NCBI GenBank assembly: GCA_913776045.1
Contig: CAJYOI010000017.1
Coordinates: 27,128-91,127, forward strand
DNA from: an uncultured Sphingomonas sp.
GTDB taxonomy: Bacteria; Pseudomonadota; Alphaproteobacteria; Sphingomonadales; Sphingomonadaceae
Length of the DNA stretch: 64,000 nt
Direction: 5' to 3'
Positions within the stretch are counted from its first letter, which is position 1, and every line of letters begins with the position of its first letter. Below are positions 17,279-26,733 of the stretch, piece after piece. The position numbers were made by a program, and so were the translations under genes. The notes under the pieces are model-generated. The model was given only the letters and a program-made list of their open reading frames with translations. It was not told where the DNA came from and did not search any database.

Positions 17279-18535
17279 ATGAAGCGATATATAGTGCCCA
17301 TGACCGCGATCGCGGCGATCGCACCGGTCGGGGCGCAACAGGCGCCGTCCCCGGTGCCGATCCGGTCCGCCGGAATGCAGTGGGAGGGCGAACGCCCCGC
17401 CAATTGGAACGGGACGCTGCTGCTGTGGAGCCGTGGCTACTCGCCTGTCGCCGGCCGACCGGAGAGCGCCCCCGCCTCCCTGAAGGCTGCATTGCTGGCC
17501 GAGGGCTATGCCATCGCGGGATCGGATTACGGCAGCGGCGGCTGGGCGCTGGCGGAGGCCGTGCCGGCGCAGCGCGCGATGATCGCGGCCTTCGCCGCAC
17601 GCTATGGCAAGCCGCGGCGGGTAATCGCGTGGGGCTATTCGATGGGCGGGCTGGTAACGACGGCGCTCGCCGAGCAACGCCCCGCGGCGATCGACGGCGG
17701 TGTCGCGCTATGCGCGTCGATCGGTGGCGCGCTCGGCATGATGAACATGGCGCTGGATGGAGCGAGCGCGTTTCGGACGCTGGTCGCACCCGATGCCGGC
17801 ATCCGCGTCGTCGGCGTCGATGACGACATGGCGAACGGCAAGCGCGTCGCGACCGCGCTGGCCACAGTCTCGGGAACACCGGCTGGGCGAGCGCGGATCG
17901 CGCTAGCCGGCGTGCTTGCGGGCATCCCGGGGTGGACGAGCCCGGACCGAGACGAGCCCACGGCGACCGACTATGCCGCGCAGGCCGACGAGATCGCGCG
18001 CAGCTTCGTCCGCGGCGTGTTCCTGCCTCGGGTGGATCAGGAGGCGCGGGCAGGGGGCGCCTTCTCCTGGAACGTCGGCGTCGACTATCGCCGGCAACTC
18101 GCGCTGTCGGGGCGTCGTGAGATGGTAGCGGCCCTCTATCGCGCCGCGGGGCTCGATCTCGATGCCGATCTGGCGCGGTTGGAGGCAGCACCGCGCATCG
18201 CTGCGACGCCCAAGGCGGTCCGCTACATGATGGCCCATTACACGCCGAACGCGCGGCCCACTGTGCCGCTGCTCGCGGTGCAGGCGATCGGCGATGGCCT
18301 CACATCGCCATCGCTGCAACGGGGCTATGTCGAGGCGGCGCGAGGCGACGTCCGCAACTTGTGGGTGCGAGGCGCCGGGCATTGTAGGTTCACGCCGCAG
18401 ACCGTGCTCGCCAGCCTGCGCTATCTCGACACGCGGTTGGCGCGAGGCCGCTGGCCCGCGCGACCGGCGGGTTTCGTCGACCACACGCCACCACCGATGC
18501 TGCGGCCGTGCGTCCGTGGTGGGCGGTGTCGCTAG
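17279..18535 (+). CDS. Secreted alpha/beta hydrolase
   Basis: Exported serine hydrolase of 418 aa and unknown substrate. The ATG at 17279 gives a signal peptide (MKRYIVPMTAIAAIAPVGAQ). The nucleophile elbow GYSMGG puts Ser121 at the active site; AIGDGLT and GAGHCRF near the C-terminus are the likely acid and His. It is a paralogue of the hydrolase at 44703: both share the SWN-DVDY-R-L-LSGRR-MVAALY block and an APRIAA segment. It is divergent from MmgE/PrpD across a LacI-like operator. Confidence 0.8.
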   Translation: MKRYIVPMTAIAAIAPVGAQQAPSPVPIRSAGMQWEGERPANWNGTLLLWSRGYSPVAGRPESAPASLKAALLAEGYAIAGSDYGSGGWALAEAVPAQRAMIAAFAARYGKPRRVIAWGYSMGGLVTTALAEQRPAAIDGGVALCASIGGALGMMNMALDGASAFRTLVAPDAGIRVVGVDDDMANGKRVATALATVSGTPAGRARIALAGVLAGIPGWTSPDRDEPTATDYAAQADEIARSFVRGVFLPRVDQEARAGGAFSWNVGVDYRRQLALSGRREMVAALYRAAGLDLDADLARLEAAPRIAATPKAVRYMMAHYTPNARPTVPLLAVQAIGDGLTSPSLQRGYVEAARGDVRNLWVRGAGHCRFTPQTVLASLRYLDTRLARGRWPARPAGFVDHTPPPMLRPCVRGGRCR

Positions 18536-18544
18536 AGACTGGCG

Positions 18545-19495
18545 TCAGCCGATCCGCTTGCGCTCGACCGTCCAGGTCGAATCGGTGCAGACGCTGCAGT
18601 CCGGGCCGACGAAGGTCTTCGCCGCTGCTCGGTCGCCGCGGAGTTGCCAGTCGAACCACCGCGCCGACACCTGCGCCACCGCCCCGCCGTTCGGCTCGCG
18701 GAACGTGCCGCCATGACCGACGTCGCGGTTCAGTAGCATGGCCGGGACGTGGGCGATGCGGCGGAAATCGTCGGTGCCGTTGGGATAGGCGACGTCGCTC
18801 GGCCCGCCGAGGATATACAGCACCGGCGTGTGAAATTTCGCCAGCATCGCCTTGTCGACGGTCAGCCCGCGGATCGGATTGCTGCCGTCGGCGAAGACGC
18901 CGCTGTTGTGGACGATCACCGCCTTCACCCGCGGATCGGCCGCAGCCTCAATCGCCTGCAGCCCGCCGCAGCTATGCCCTGCAACCCCGATGAGCGCACG
19001 GTCGATCCGTCCGAAATAGCGGCTGCCGCGGCGGGCGTTCTCCGCCAGGGCCCAGTCGAGACCAGCCATCACATCGGCGGTGGTGGTGCGGATGTAGAGG
19101 CCCGGTGGCTCGGGCACCGGGGGCGGGGCGCCGGGGCCGCTCAGGATCGCGCCGGGGGCGATGACGAGATAGCCGTGGCTGGCCAGCTCGCCCAGATGCT
19201 GGCGCGCGCTCGCCCCGTCCTCGCGGCAGCCACCGTTGCCCCACAGGATGACGCCCAGCTTGCGGTCGCGGGGCAGTACGGCGGGCCGATAGACGACGTG
19301 GTTCCGCAGCGTCGGATCGACCTCCTTGATCGCCTTGTACGGTCCGGTCCCGGCGGCGTCGGGAAGTTTGTCGGCTGCCGCGCGCTGGGCCGCGTCGCGG
19401 GCGGCATCGGCGGGTGAGGGGGGGCGGGGCGGCTGTTGCTTGGCCGTGGCGACGCTTGCCGCACAGGCCAGCAGGGCAAAGATCAGCGGTCGCAT
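18545..19495 (-). CDS. Secreted alpha/beta hydrolase (dienelactone hydrolase/chlorophyllase-like)
   Basis: Exported hydrolase of 316 aa. The signal peptide MRPLIFALLACAASVATA is followed by GVILWGNGGC (oxyanion region), GVAGHSCGGLQA with nucleophile Ser175, LYILGGPSDVAY (acid) and RDVGHGGTF (His). A GGGAGAG ribosome site precedes the ATG. It ends only 9 bases from the convergent hydrolase stop at 18535. A weaker LacI-like palindrome lies upstream at 19547. The substrate is unknown; an ester is likely. Confidence 0.78.
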   Translation of the reverse strand: MRPLIFALLACAASVATAKQQPPRPPSPADAARDAAQRAAADKLPDAAGTGPYKAIKEVDPTLRNHVVYRPAVLPRDRKLGVILWGNGGCREDGASARQHLGELASHGYLVIAPGAILSGPGAPPPVPEPPGLYIRTTTADVMAGLDWALAENARRGSRYFGRIDRALIGVAGHSCGGLQAIEAAADPRVKAVIVHNSGVFADGSNPIRGLTVDKAMLAKFHTPVLYILGGPSDVAYPNGTDDFRRIAHVPAMLLNRDVGHGGTFREPNGGAVAQVSARWFDWQLRGDRAAAKTFVGPDCSVCTDSTWTVERKRIG

Positions 19496-19546
19496 GTTCG
19501 CTCTCCCAATTTGTTATAGGATAAAGCTACGCGATCGGCTCCGCTA

Positions 19547-19560
19547 TGCAAGGCCTTTCA
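19547..19560. promoter_or_regulatory. Possible LacI-type operator, site 3 (weak)
   Basis: TGCAAGGCCTTTCA agrees with 11 of 14 bases of the 20600 palindrome and has the same TGCAA/TTTCA arms as site 1, but its centre is GGCC-like rather than the CG typical of LacI sites. It overlaps the 3' end of the LacI gene and lies about 50 bases upstream of the hydrolase start at 19495. Confidence 0.4.
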
Positions 19561-20553
19561 TGCGCTCTCCCGCGCGATGATGCGGAAGCCCACGTCGATC
19601 CGGGTGTCAAAGGTTTCGCCTGCGGTACGCGCGCGCAGGACGCGGATGACCTCGCGCGCGATCCGGCTGCCATCGACGTCGACCGAGGTGATCGTCGGCC
19701 GCATGTCGCCGGCAAGGCGCAGGTTGCCGAAGCCGGTGACCGCGATCTGGTCGGGCACGCGGATCCCCGCCGCTTGCGCCTCGACGATCAACCCTTGCGC
19801 GATCCAGTCGGACCCGCAGACGACGACATCGGGCTGTACCGGCAGGTCGGCGAGTGCGCGATAGCTCAGCCGGCCCTGCCCGAAGTGACTGGGAACATTG
19901 ACGTCCAGGCGGGTCGGCTCGGGCCCGCCCTCCCGCATCCAGCGATCGATGAAGCCGCTCGCCCGGCGTTCCGATCGCGTCGATCGCGGAACGACCAGAT
20001 GCGGCCGGCGGTAGCCGCGCCCCCGCAGAAACCGCGCGAGTTCCTCGCCGGCCTGGCGGTGCGAGAAGCCGACCGACACGTCGATAGGATCGTCGGGCAG
20101 GCCCCAGGTCTCGATGACCGTGACCGACTGCGCGCGCAATCGCGCCCGGACATCGGGATCGCTGACGATGCCCGTCAGGATGATCGCGTCGACGCGGCGG
20201 GCCAGCGCGACGTTGATCTCGCGGTCGAGGCGGCGGTTGTCGGCGCCGGTCAGCGCCAGCACGACGCTGTTCCCGTCGGCGGACAGCTCGTCGATCATCG
20301 CCTCGACCGTGTCGTTGAAGATCGATTGCGCGATATCGGGGACCAGCGCTGCGATGAGGCGCGAGCGGTTGGTCGCCAGCGCCCCCGCGGTCATGTTCGG
20401 GACATAGCCGGTCGCTTCGATGGCCGCCCGGATGCGTTCGGCGGTCGCGATCTTGACCATGTGCGGATTGTTCAGAAAGCGCGAAACCGTCGCCGGGGAC
20501 ACGCCGGCTAGGGTCGCGACATCGTCCAGGCGGGGCACACGCGGCAGGGTCAT
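19558..20553 (-). CDS. LacI/GalR-family transcriptional regulator
   Basis: Dimeric repressor with periplasmic-binding-protein-like effector domain, 331 aa from the ATG at 20553 (MTLPRVPRLDDVA); an in-frame TTG at 20589 would add 12 residues. The helix-turn-helix and hinge read LDDVATLAGVSPATVSRFLN and YVPNMTAGALATNRS. The effector domain runs from LIAALVPDIAQSIFND to the C-terminus. It is divergent from the P450 operon, with a perfect palindrome in the gap. It probably represses itself, the P450 operon and the MmgE/hydrolase pair. The effector is unknown; a pathway metabolite rather than a sugar is plausible here. Confidence 0.88.
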   Translation of the reverse strand: MTLPRVPRLDDVATLAGVSPATVSRFLNNPHMVKIATAERIRAAIEATGYVPNMTAGALATNRSRLIAALVPDIAQSIFNDTVEAMIDELSADGNSVVLALTGADNRRLDREINVALARRVDAIILTGIVSDPDVRARLRAQSVTVIETWGLPDDPIDVSVGFSHRQAGEELARFLRGRGYRRPHLVVPRSTRSERRASGFIDRWMREGGPEPTRLDVNVPSHFGQGRLSYRALADLPVQPDVVVCGSDWIAQGLIVEAQAAGIRVPDQIAVTGFGNLRLAGDMRPTITSVDVDGSRIAREVIRVLRARTAGETFDTRIDVGFRIIARESA

Positions 20554-20599
20554 TAATCGATGATAGGCCGAAGATCGCCACTCTTGCAAAGATCATCGT

Positions 20600-20613
20600 T
20601 GAAAGCGCTTTCA
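20600..20613. promoter_or_regulatory. LacI-type operator, site 2 (perfect palindrome)
   Basis: TGAAAGCGCTTTCA, a perfect 14-bp palindrome with the central CG expected of LacI-family sites. It lies in the 81-bp gap between the divergent LacI gene and the P450 operon and ends 21 bases before the P450 ATG. Confidence 0.8.
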
Positions 20614-20634
20614 TAAGTCGATAAACCGATTGTT

Positions 20635-21813
20635 ATGAGTCATGACTTCGATCCGCTCGTTCCGGAAACCTTCGATAGTCCGCACGACGATTATGCGCGG
20701 CTGCGGGCGACCTGCCCGGTCGCGCATAGCGACGCATGGGGCGGGATCTGGGCGCTGATGAAGCATGACGACGTGGCGAATGCGGCCGCCGATTGGCGAA
20801 CCTTCATCACATCACAGCAGAACGTCATACCGAAGGTCGCGTTCACCGGCCGCCGCCCGCCGCTACACCTCGACCCACCCGAGCATACGCCCTACCGCCG
20901 CGCCCTGGCCCCGCTGCTGAGCGAGCGCCGCGTCGAACGGCTGCGGCCGGTGATCCGCATGATCTGCCGCGATCTGCTCGCCGACATGGCGGCGGCCGGC
21001 GGCGGCGACGTGGTCGCGGATTTCTCCGCGCACATGCCGATCGCGACCTTCGCGCACTGGATGAACCTGACCGCCGATCAGGTCCGCGAGCTGACCGCGG
21101 TCGGCAAGCGCTACAACATCGCCGTCCAGTCGAACGACATCGCGGCCACCAAGGAATCGAGCCTCTGGCTCTACGATATGGCGCGCGCGATCGTCGCGGA
21201 TCGCAAGGCGAACCCGATGTCGGTCGACGAGGATGCGACGAGCGCCCTGCTCGCGACCCGTGTCGACGGCGAGCCCCTCCCTGAGGACATGATCGTCGGC
21301 ACGATCCGGCAGGTGCTGGTCGTCGGGATCATCGCGCCCAGTGTGATGATCGGCTCGATCGCGGTCCATCTGGGGCGCGATCGGGCGCTCCAGTCGCAGT
21401 TGCGCGGCGACCCGGAACTGGTGCCGGCGGCGGTGGACGAATTCCTTCGCCTCTACACACCGTACCGCGGCTTTGCGCGCACGGCGGCCGAGGACGTGAC
21501 GATCCGCGGGCGCACCATCCCCGCCGGTGAACCGATCGCGCTGGTCTATGCCAGCGCCAACCGCGACGAGGACGTGTTCACGGACGCCGACCGGTTCCGG
21601 ATCGATCGGCCCAACATGAAGGATTCGGTCGCCTTCGGTCGCGGCCCGCACATGTGCGTGGGCGCAGCGCTCGCGCGGCTCGAACTGATCGTCGCGCTGG
21701 AGGAACTGCTGGCGGCCGCCCCCGGCTTCGCGCTGGCCGGCGAGCCCCAGCCGACCCGATTTCCGGAAATCGGCGCGCTGTCGGTTCCGATCCGCTTCGA
21801 GACTGCGGCATGA
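20635..21813 (+). CDS. Cytochrome P450 with atypical I-helix
   Basis: Soluble bacterial P450 of 392 aa. The haem motif FGRGPHMCVG carries the thiolate Cys341; the K-helix ExxR is EFLR. The I-helix, where most P450s have (A/G)Gx(D/E)TT, reads VVGIIAPSVMIG at residues 229-240, so the proton-relay acid and Thr are replaced by Ile/Ala and Pro. The P450 at 51488 shares this change. No ferredoxin or reductase gene lies in the window. It is first in an operon with CapA-like, membrane, TonB receptor and tannase genes, behind the LacI operator. Confidence 0.92.
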   Translation: MSHDFDPLVPETFDSPHDDYARLRATCPVAHSDAWGGIWALMKHDDVANAAADWRTFITSQQNVIPKVAFTGRRPPLHLDPPEHTPYRRALAPLLSERRVERLRPVIRMICRDLLADMAAAGGGDVVADFSAHMPIATFAHWMNLTADQVRELTAVGKRYNIAVQSNDIAATKESSLWLYDMARAIVADRKANPMSVDEDATSALLATRVDGEPLPEDMIVGTIRQVLVVGIIAPSVMIGSIAVHLGRDRALQSQLRGDPELVPAAVDEFLRLYTPYRGFARTAAEDVTIRGRTIPAGEPIALVYASANRDEDVFTDADRFRIDRPNMKDSVAFGRGPHMCVGAALARLELIVALEELLAAAPGFALAGEPQPTRFPEIGALSVPIRFETAA

Positions 21814-22934
21814 CGCAGGTCCTTCTCGGAACCGGCGATCTGGCGATGGATCGTGACGATTACGCCGAAAGCTTCGTCGAGACACGCGACGTGCTGCGGG
21901 CGGCCGACATCGTCTTCGGCCAGCTGGAGACGAGCTTCGCGACGTCCGGCGTCCGCGCACCCCAGGCGCGCCACGCGGTGCTCGCCCGGCCCGACGGGGC
22001 CGATGCGCTGGCGGGGGCGGGCTTCGACGTGATCTCGATGGCGGGCAACCATGTGCTCGACTGGGGCAACGAAGCCTTCTTCGAAACGCGGGCGAACATC
22101 ACGCGGACGGGCATGCAGGTCGTTGGCGCCGGTGCGACGATCGCGGAGGCGCGTGCGCCCGTCAGCATCACGCTCGACGACGGCACCCACGTCGCGATCC
22201 TCGCCTATTCCTCGATCCTGCCGCAGGACTATTGGGCAACCGAGCGGCGTCCAGGCTGCGCCCCAATGCGTGCCTTCACGCATTACGAGCAGATCGAGCA
22301 CGACCAGCCGGGCACACCCGCACGCATCCACAGCTGGCCGCATGGCGAGGATCTGGCGGCGATGGAGGCGGATGTCCGGGCCGCCAAGTCGACCCACGAC
22401 GTCGTCGTCGTATCGCACCATTGGGGCATCCATTTCGTCCGCGCGACGCTCGCCGACTATCAGCGCTGCGTCGCGCGCGCGACGATCGCGGCGGGGGCGG
22501 ATGCGATCCTCGGCGGACACGCGCATATCCTTAAGGGCTGCGAGCTGATCGACGGCAGGCCCGTGTTCCATTCGCTCTGCAACTTTGCGACCGACCTGCG
22601 GATGGACGCGGCGCATGCGGCGTCGAGGAGCTTCAACGAAATCAGGGTCCTGGCGGAGCATTGGGAGCCGGATTTCGACAGCCTGTACAATTTCCCGCCC
22701 GCATCGCGTCTGTCGATGGTCGCGCGGCTGGAGATCGCCGACGGTCGGATCTGCCGCGCAGGCTTCTTGCCGCTCTACATCGATCGCGACGCGGTGCCCC
22801 GCTTCTGCGCACCCGGCACCCAGCGCTACGGCGAGGTCGTCGACTATGTGGCCGCGGTCACGCGCGAGGCGGGGCTCGACACCCGCTATGTGATCACGGA
22901 CGATATGGTCGAACTGGCGGGGGCGGCGGCGTGA
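21810..22934 (+). CDS. CapA-like metallophosphatase-fold protein
   Basis: Member of the CapA/PgsA calcineurin-like family, 374 aa. The ATG overlaps the P450 stop (ATGA). Metal-site motifs are visible: MAGNHVLDWG, VVSHHWGIHF and LGGHAHILKG. It has no membrane anchor, unlike capsule-type CapA, so it is probably a cytoplasmic enzyme. Its place directly behind a P450 argues for a catabolic hydrolase or lyase, not polyglutamate synthesis. The reaction is unknown. It overlaps the next gene by one base. Confidence 0.75.
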   Translation: MTQVLLGTGDLAMDRDDYAESFVETRDVLRAADIVFGQLETSFATSGVRAPQARHAVLARPDGADALAGAGFDVISMAGNHVLDWGNEAFFETRANITRTGMQVVGAGATIAEARAPVSITLDDGTHVAILAYSSILPQDYWATERRPGCAPMRAFTHYEQIEHDQPGTPARIHSWPHGEDLAAMEADVRAAKSTHDVVVVSHHWGIHFVRATLADYQRCVARATIAAGADAILGGHAHILKGCELIDGRPVFHSLCNFATDLRMDAAHAASRSFNEIRVLAEHWEPDFDSLYNFPPASRLSMVARLEIADGRICRAGFLPLYIDRDAVPRFCAPGTQRYGEVVDYVAAVTREAGLDTRYVITDDMVELAGAAA

Positions 22935-23962
22935 TGCGCGCGCGCGACTTCCCGCTGGAGGGCTATGTCCTCCTGTATTTCCTCGCCTATCTGCCCAATG
23001 CGATCCTGCTGAAGCTGCTGTCGTCGACCCCGCATCCGGGGCTCGGCCGCCCGCTGACCGGGCTAGAGACGCTGCCGGCGTCGCTGATCATCAGCACCGT
23101 GCTCACCTACATCTTCATTTGGTGGTCGGGCTGGCACCGCGATGCGCATGGCGTGACGATCGCCGGCACGCGCGTGCCGATCCCGACGCGCTATACGTTA
23201 CTGTCCGGTCTGGGCACCGCGCTAGTGCTGTTCACTGTGCCCTTGTCGTTCACCATCCCGAACGTCAGCATCCCGTTCATCCAGCTGCTGATGCGCGGCG
23301 ATATTCTGATTATCGCCCCGCTGGTCGACCTCGCCTTCGGGCGGCGCGTGCGCTGGTGGAGCTGGACCGCGCTCGCGATGGTGGCAGGCGCGTTGATGCT
23401 GACGCTGGGCGATCGCGGCGGGTTGAAGCTGCCGCCGATAGCGATCCTGACGGTCGTGCTCTACACCGCGGGTTATTTCCTGCGCCTGGTCGTGATGACC
23501 AAGGTGTCGAAGAGCGGCGATCCCGCGTCGGTGCGGCGATATTTCGTCGAGGAAAAGGTGCTGGCGCTGCCGCTGTCGGTGCTGTTCCTGGCGATCGTCT
23601 CGGCAAGCGGCATCGGCGGCCAGTCGAGCGAACTCAGCTGGGGCTTCCTGTCGGTCTGGACCGATCCGGTGATCTGGCCACTGTTCGTGATCGGCCTGAC
23701 GCTGACGGTCGTCTCGGTCTTTGCGATCATCATTCTGCTCGACCCGCGCGAGAACGCCTATTGCGTGCCCCTCGAACGCGCGGCCAGCCTGGTCGCCGGC
23801 GTCGGCGCCGCGCTGATCCTCGCCTGGGGGTGGGGCCTCAAATATCCGCGCCCGGCCGAGCTGATCGGCGCCGGCATCCTGATCGCCGCGATCGTGCTGC
23901 TGTCGGTGGCGCCGCGGCTAGCAATCCGGCCGGCGCGGGCGGCGCGCGCCGAAGCCAACTGA
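22934..23962 (+). CDS. Multi-pass membrane protein, EamA/DMT-like
   Basis: Inner-membrane protein of 342 aa with about ten hydrophobic segments (for example YVLLYFLAYLPNAILLKLL, LALPLSVLFLAIVSASGIG, LFVIGLTLTVVSVFAIIILL). The start overlaps the CapA-like stop by one base. Two halves of five helices and short loops resemble drug/metabolite transporters, but no diagnostic motif was recognised. By position it may move the P450/CapA substrate or product across the inner membrane. Confidence 0.6.
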   Translation: MRARDFPLEGYVLLYFLAYLPNAILLKLLSSTPHPGLGRPLTGLETLPASLIISTVLTYIFIWWSGWHRDAHGVTIAGTRVPIPTRYTLLSGLGTALVLFTVPLSFTIPNVSIPFIQLLMRGDILIIAPLVDLAFGRRVRWWSWTALAMVAGALMLTLGDRGGLKLPPIAILTVVLYTAGYFLRLVVMTKVSKSGDPASVRRYFVEEKVLALPLSVLFLAIVSASGIGGQSSELSWGFLSVWTDPVIWPLFVIGLTLTVVSVFAIIILLDPRENAYCVPLERAASLVAGVGAALILAWGWGLKYPRPAELIGAGILIAAIVLLSVAPRLAIRPARAARAEAN

Positions 23963-24024
23963 ACACCAACTTACCCTCAGGATCCGCGGACACAAGCGGG
24001 ACGGGGCACGGAGAGGATTTGAGC

Positions 24025-26733
24025 ATGACCACGACGCCCACCCGACTGCTGCTGAGCTGCGCCACCGGCGTGCTCGCACTCGCCACGGCAACGGCGGGCA
24101 ATGCGCAAACCGCGCAGCCCGTGGTCGACGCGCAACCGGCGGTGCCGGCGACCGCGCAGGACGTGCCGCAGGAGCAGGCCAGCGCTGAAGACATCATCAT
24201 CACCGGCTCGCGGATCCGTGGCATCGCACCGGTCGGGTCCAGCGTCATTGCGATCGACCAGTCCAAGATCGCCGAGACGCCAGTCACCTCCACCAACGAC
24301 CTGCTGCGCCGCGTGCCGCAAGTGGTGTCGCTGGGCGCCAACCGCGCGGGCGGATCGGCCCAGAACGGCGCGGCCAACGCGACGCGTGGCGCCGGCATCA
24401 ACCTGCGCGGGCTTTCGACCAATGCGACTTTGCTGCTTTACGACGGTCGCCGGTTCCCGCCGCAGGGCACGCAGGGCCAGTTCACCGATCCGTCGGTGCT
24501 GCCCTCGATAGCGCTCAGCCGGGTCGAGGTCATCGCCGACGGCGCGTCCGCCATCTACGGCTCGGACGCGGTGGCAGGCGTCGTCAACCTGATCCTGCGC
24601 CGCGACTTCGATGGGGTCGAAGTGCGCGGACGCTATGGATTCACCGACGGCAATTACGACGAACGCCAGGCGTCCGCGATCGCGGGTAAGCGCTGGAAGG
24701 GCGGCTACGCCATGCTGGCGGGCGAATGGACCTATAATTCCGCGCTGCTCGGCACCGACCTCGATTTCTACCAGAACGACAACCGCCCGCGCGGCGGTCG
24801 CGACCTGCGTGTGCTGACCTGCAACCCGGGGACAATCACCGCGAACGGCGTGACCTATGCCATCCCCGCCGGCGGCTTGACCGCAGGCACCGCCGGCAGC
24901 CTCGTCGCCGGAACCGCCAACCGCTGCTTCTACGACAAGGATGTGGAGGTCATTCCGGACCAGCAGCGCTTCAGCGTGACGGGCGCGGTCAGCCAGCAGA
25001 TCGGCGACCGCGTGCGTCTGTTCGCCGACGGATTCTGGTCGCGGCGCGAAGGCACGTTGCCGCTGATCGCGAACATCAATACGTCGGTGCCCAGCACCAA
25101 TCCCTTCTACGTCGCGCCGCCGGGCGTGACACCTGGCCTGTGCCCGGCCAGTGCCGGCGTGCCTGCAGGCACGCGCTGCGTCACCGTCGCCTATTCGCTG
25201 TATCCCGAATTCGGCCAGATCCAGCGGCGCTTCTGGAACGAGACATGGAATGCGGTGGGCGGGGTCGAGGTCGACCTGTTCGGCGATTTTCGCGCCACCG
25301 CCTATTATTCGCACGGCGAAAGCGAGGAGGTCGACAACCGCCGGCAGAATGGTGCCAACGCGGCCGCGCTCGCCGCAGCGCTGCGCGACACCAATCCCGC
25401 GACGGCGCTGAACGTCTTCGGGGGCGCGAACAATCCGGCGACCTATGCGAGGCTGATCGACAATCTGTTCGTCATCACCGGGCGAACGCAGCTCGACGTC
25501 TTCAACGCGCAGGCCGACGGTACGCTCTTCGCAATACCGGGCGGCAACGTCCGCCTGGCGGTCGGTGGCGAACACCGTGTCGAATATACCTTTACCGACC
25601 TGCAGACGGGCACGTCGGCCGCACCAATCGCGGTCGGAAGCGCTGGCGAGCGCAACGTCGATGCGGTCTTCGGCGAGCTGTTCGTACCGATCGTCGGTGC
25701 CGCCAACGCGTCGCCCGGACTGGAGCAACTCTCGCTCAGCGCAGCACTGCGCTACGAAAAGTACAGCGACTTCGGCAGCACGACCAATCCCAAGATCGGC
25801 ATCACCTACAAACCGTTTCGCGGCCTGTCGCTGAAGGGCACGTACGGCACATCGTTTCGCGCGCCGACCTTTACCGAAGTGTCGACCGTTGGCGGCGGCG
25901 CCGGGCTGTATTTCGACACACTGCCCGGGCCGACCGGCAACCAGATCGGCATCGGCATCGCCGGCGGCAACCCGAACCTGCAGCCCGAAAAGGCGAAGAC
26001 CTGGTCGTTCACCGTCGAGGCGGCGCCGCCGCCGGTGCCCGGCCTGGTCGCCTCGGTCAGCTATTTTCGCATCGACTATACCGACCAGATCCAGGCGCTG
26101 CGCGGTACGCCCGGCCTGCTCACCAACCCGATCTATCGCCAGTTTGTCCAGTTCAACCCCAGCGCGGCGACGATCGCCAGCCTGGTGGGCTCGGGCCTGC
26201 CGCTGAATGCGGTGATCGACCAGAGCCAGGTGACCTTCATCGCCGACGGGCGCCGCCAGAACCTCGGCACCTCGCTGCTGCGCGGGCTCGACTTCGCGCT
26301 CAACTACAATTGGTCGATGGGCGACGTGCGGATGGATGCGGGCATCCAGGGCAGCTACATTCTCGACTATCTGTTCGAAGCCGTGCCCGGCTCCGGCCTG
26401 ATCAGCGTCGTCGACACTTTCGGCTTCACCCAGAAGTTCCGCAGCCAGGCCGATGTCGGCCTGCAATGGGGTGGACTGCGCAGCCGACTGACGTGGAATC
26501 ATCTGGCTGGCTATTTCAACACCACCGTGACGCCGCGGCAGCGCATCTCGAACTACGATACCTTCGACCTGTCGGTCGGGTTCGAACTGACGCGCAACGT
26601 CACGCTCGGTGCCGACGTCCGCAACCTGTTCAACGAAGACCCGCCCTTCGTCGACACGAACTTCGGCTATGATCCGCAGGCCGCCAACCCGATCCCGCGG
26701 GTCTTCGCGATCACGGCACAGGTAAAGTTCTGA
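24025..26733 (+). CDS. TonB-dependent outer-membrane receptor 1
   Basis: Active outer-membrane importer, 902 aa. The start follows GAGAGG; the signal peptide ends TATAGNAQ. A TonB-box-like DIIITGSRI near residue 55 is followed by the plug (INLRGLSTNATLLLYDGRR, VEVIADGASAIYGSDAVAGVVN) and the barrel, with LSLKGTYGTSFRAPTFTEVS and terminal AITAQVKF. There is no STN domain, so no FecR-type signalling. The stop overlaps the start of the tannase-family gene, tying uptake to ester cleavage. The substrate is unknown. The two other receptors in the window are close relatives. Confidence 0.93.
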   Translation: MTTTPTRLLLSCATGVLALATATAGNAQTAQPVVDAQPAVPATAQDVPQEQASAEDIIITGSRIRGIAPVGSSVIAIDQSKIAETPVTSTNDLLRRVPQVVSLGANRAGGSAQNGAANATRGAGINLRGLSTNATLLLYDGRRFPPQGTQGQFTDPSVLPSIALSRVEVIADGASAIYGSDAVAGVVNLILRRDFDGVEVRGRYGFTDGNYDERQASAIAGKRWKGGYAMLAGEWTYNSALLGTDLDFYQNDNRPRGGRDLRVLTCNPGTITANGVTYAIPAGGLTAGTAGSLVAGTANRCFYDKDVEVIPDQQRFSVTGAVSQQIGDRVRLFADGFWSRREGTLPLIANINTSVPSTNPFYVAPPGVTPGLCPASAGVPAGTRCVTVAYSLYPEFGQIQRRFWNETWNAVGGVEVDLFGDFRATAYYSHGESEEVDNRRQNGANAAALAAALRDTNPATALNVFGGANNPATYARLIDNLFVITGRTQLDVFNAQADGTLFAIPGGNVRLAVGGEHRVEYTFTDLQTGTSAAPIAVGSAGERNVDAVFGELFVPIVGAANASPGLEQLSLSAALRYEKYSDFGSTTNPKIGITYKPFRGLSLKGTYGTSFRAPTFTEVSTVGGGAGLYFDTLPGPTGNQIGIGIAGGNPNLQPEKAKTWSFTVEAAPPPVPGLVASVSYFRIDYTDQIQALRGTPGLLTNPIYRQFVQFNPSAATIASLVGSGLPLNAVIDQSQVTFIADGRRQNLGTSLLRGLDFALNYNWSMGDVRMDAGIQGSYILDYLFEAVPGSGLISVVDTFGFTQKFRSQADVGLQWGGLRSRLTWNHLAGYFNTTVTPRQRISNYDTFDLSVGFELTRNVTLGADVRNLFNEDPPFVDTNFGYDPQAANPIPRVFAITAQVKF

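Noticed and set aside
21810-22934. Capsule/polyglutamate biosynthesis gene
   Set aside because: No membrane anchor, no pgsB/pgsC neighbours, and coupling to a P450; the capsule role was not adopted.
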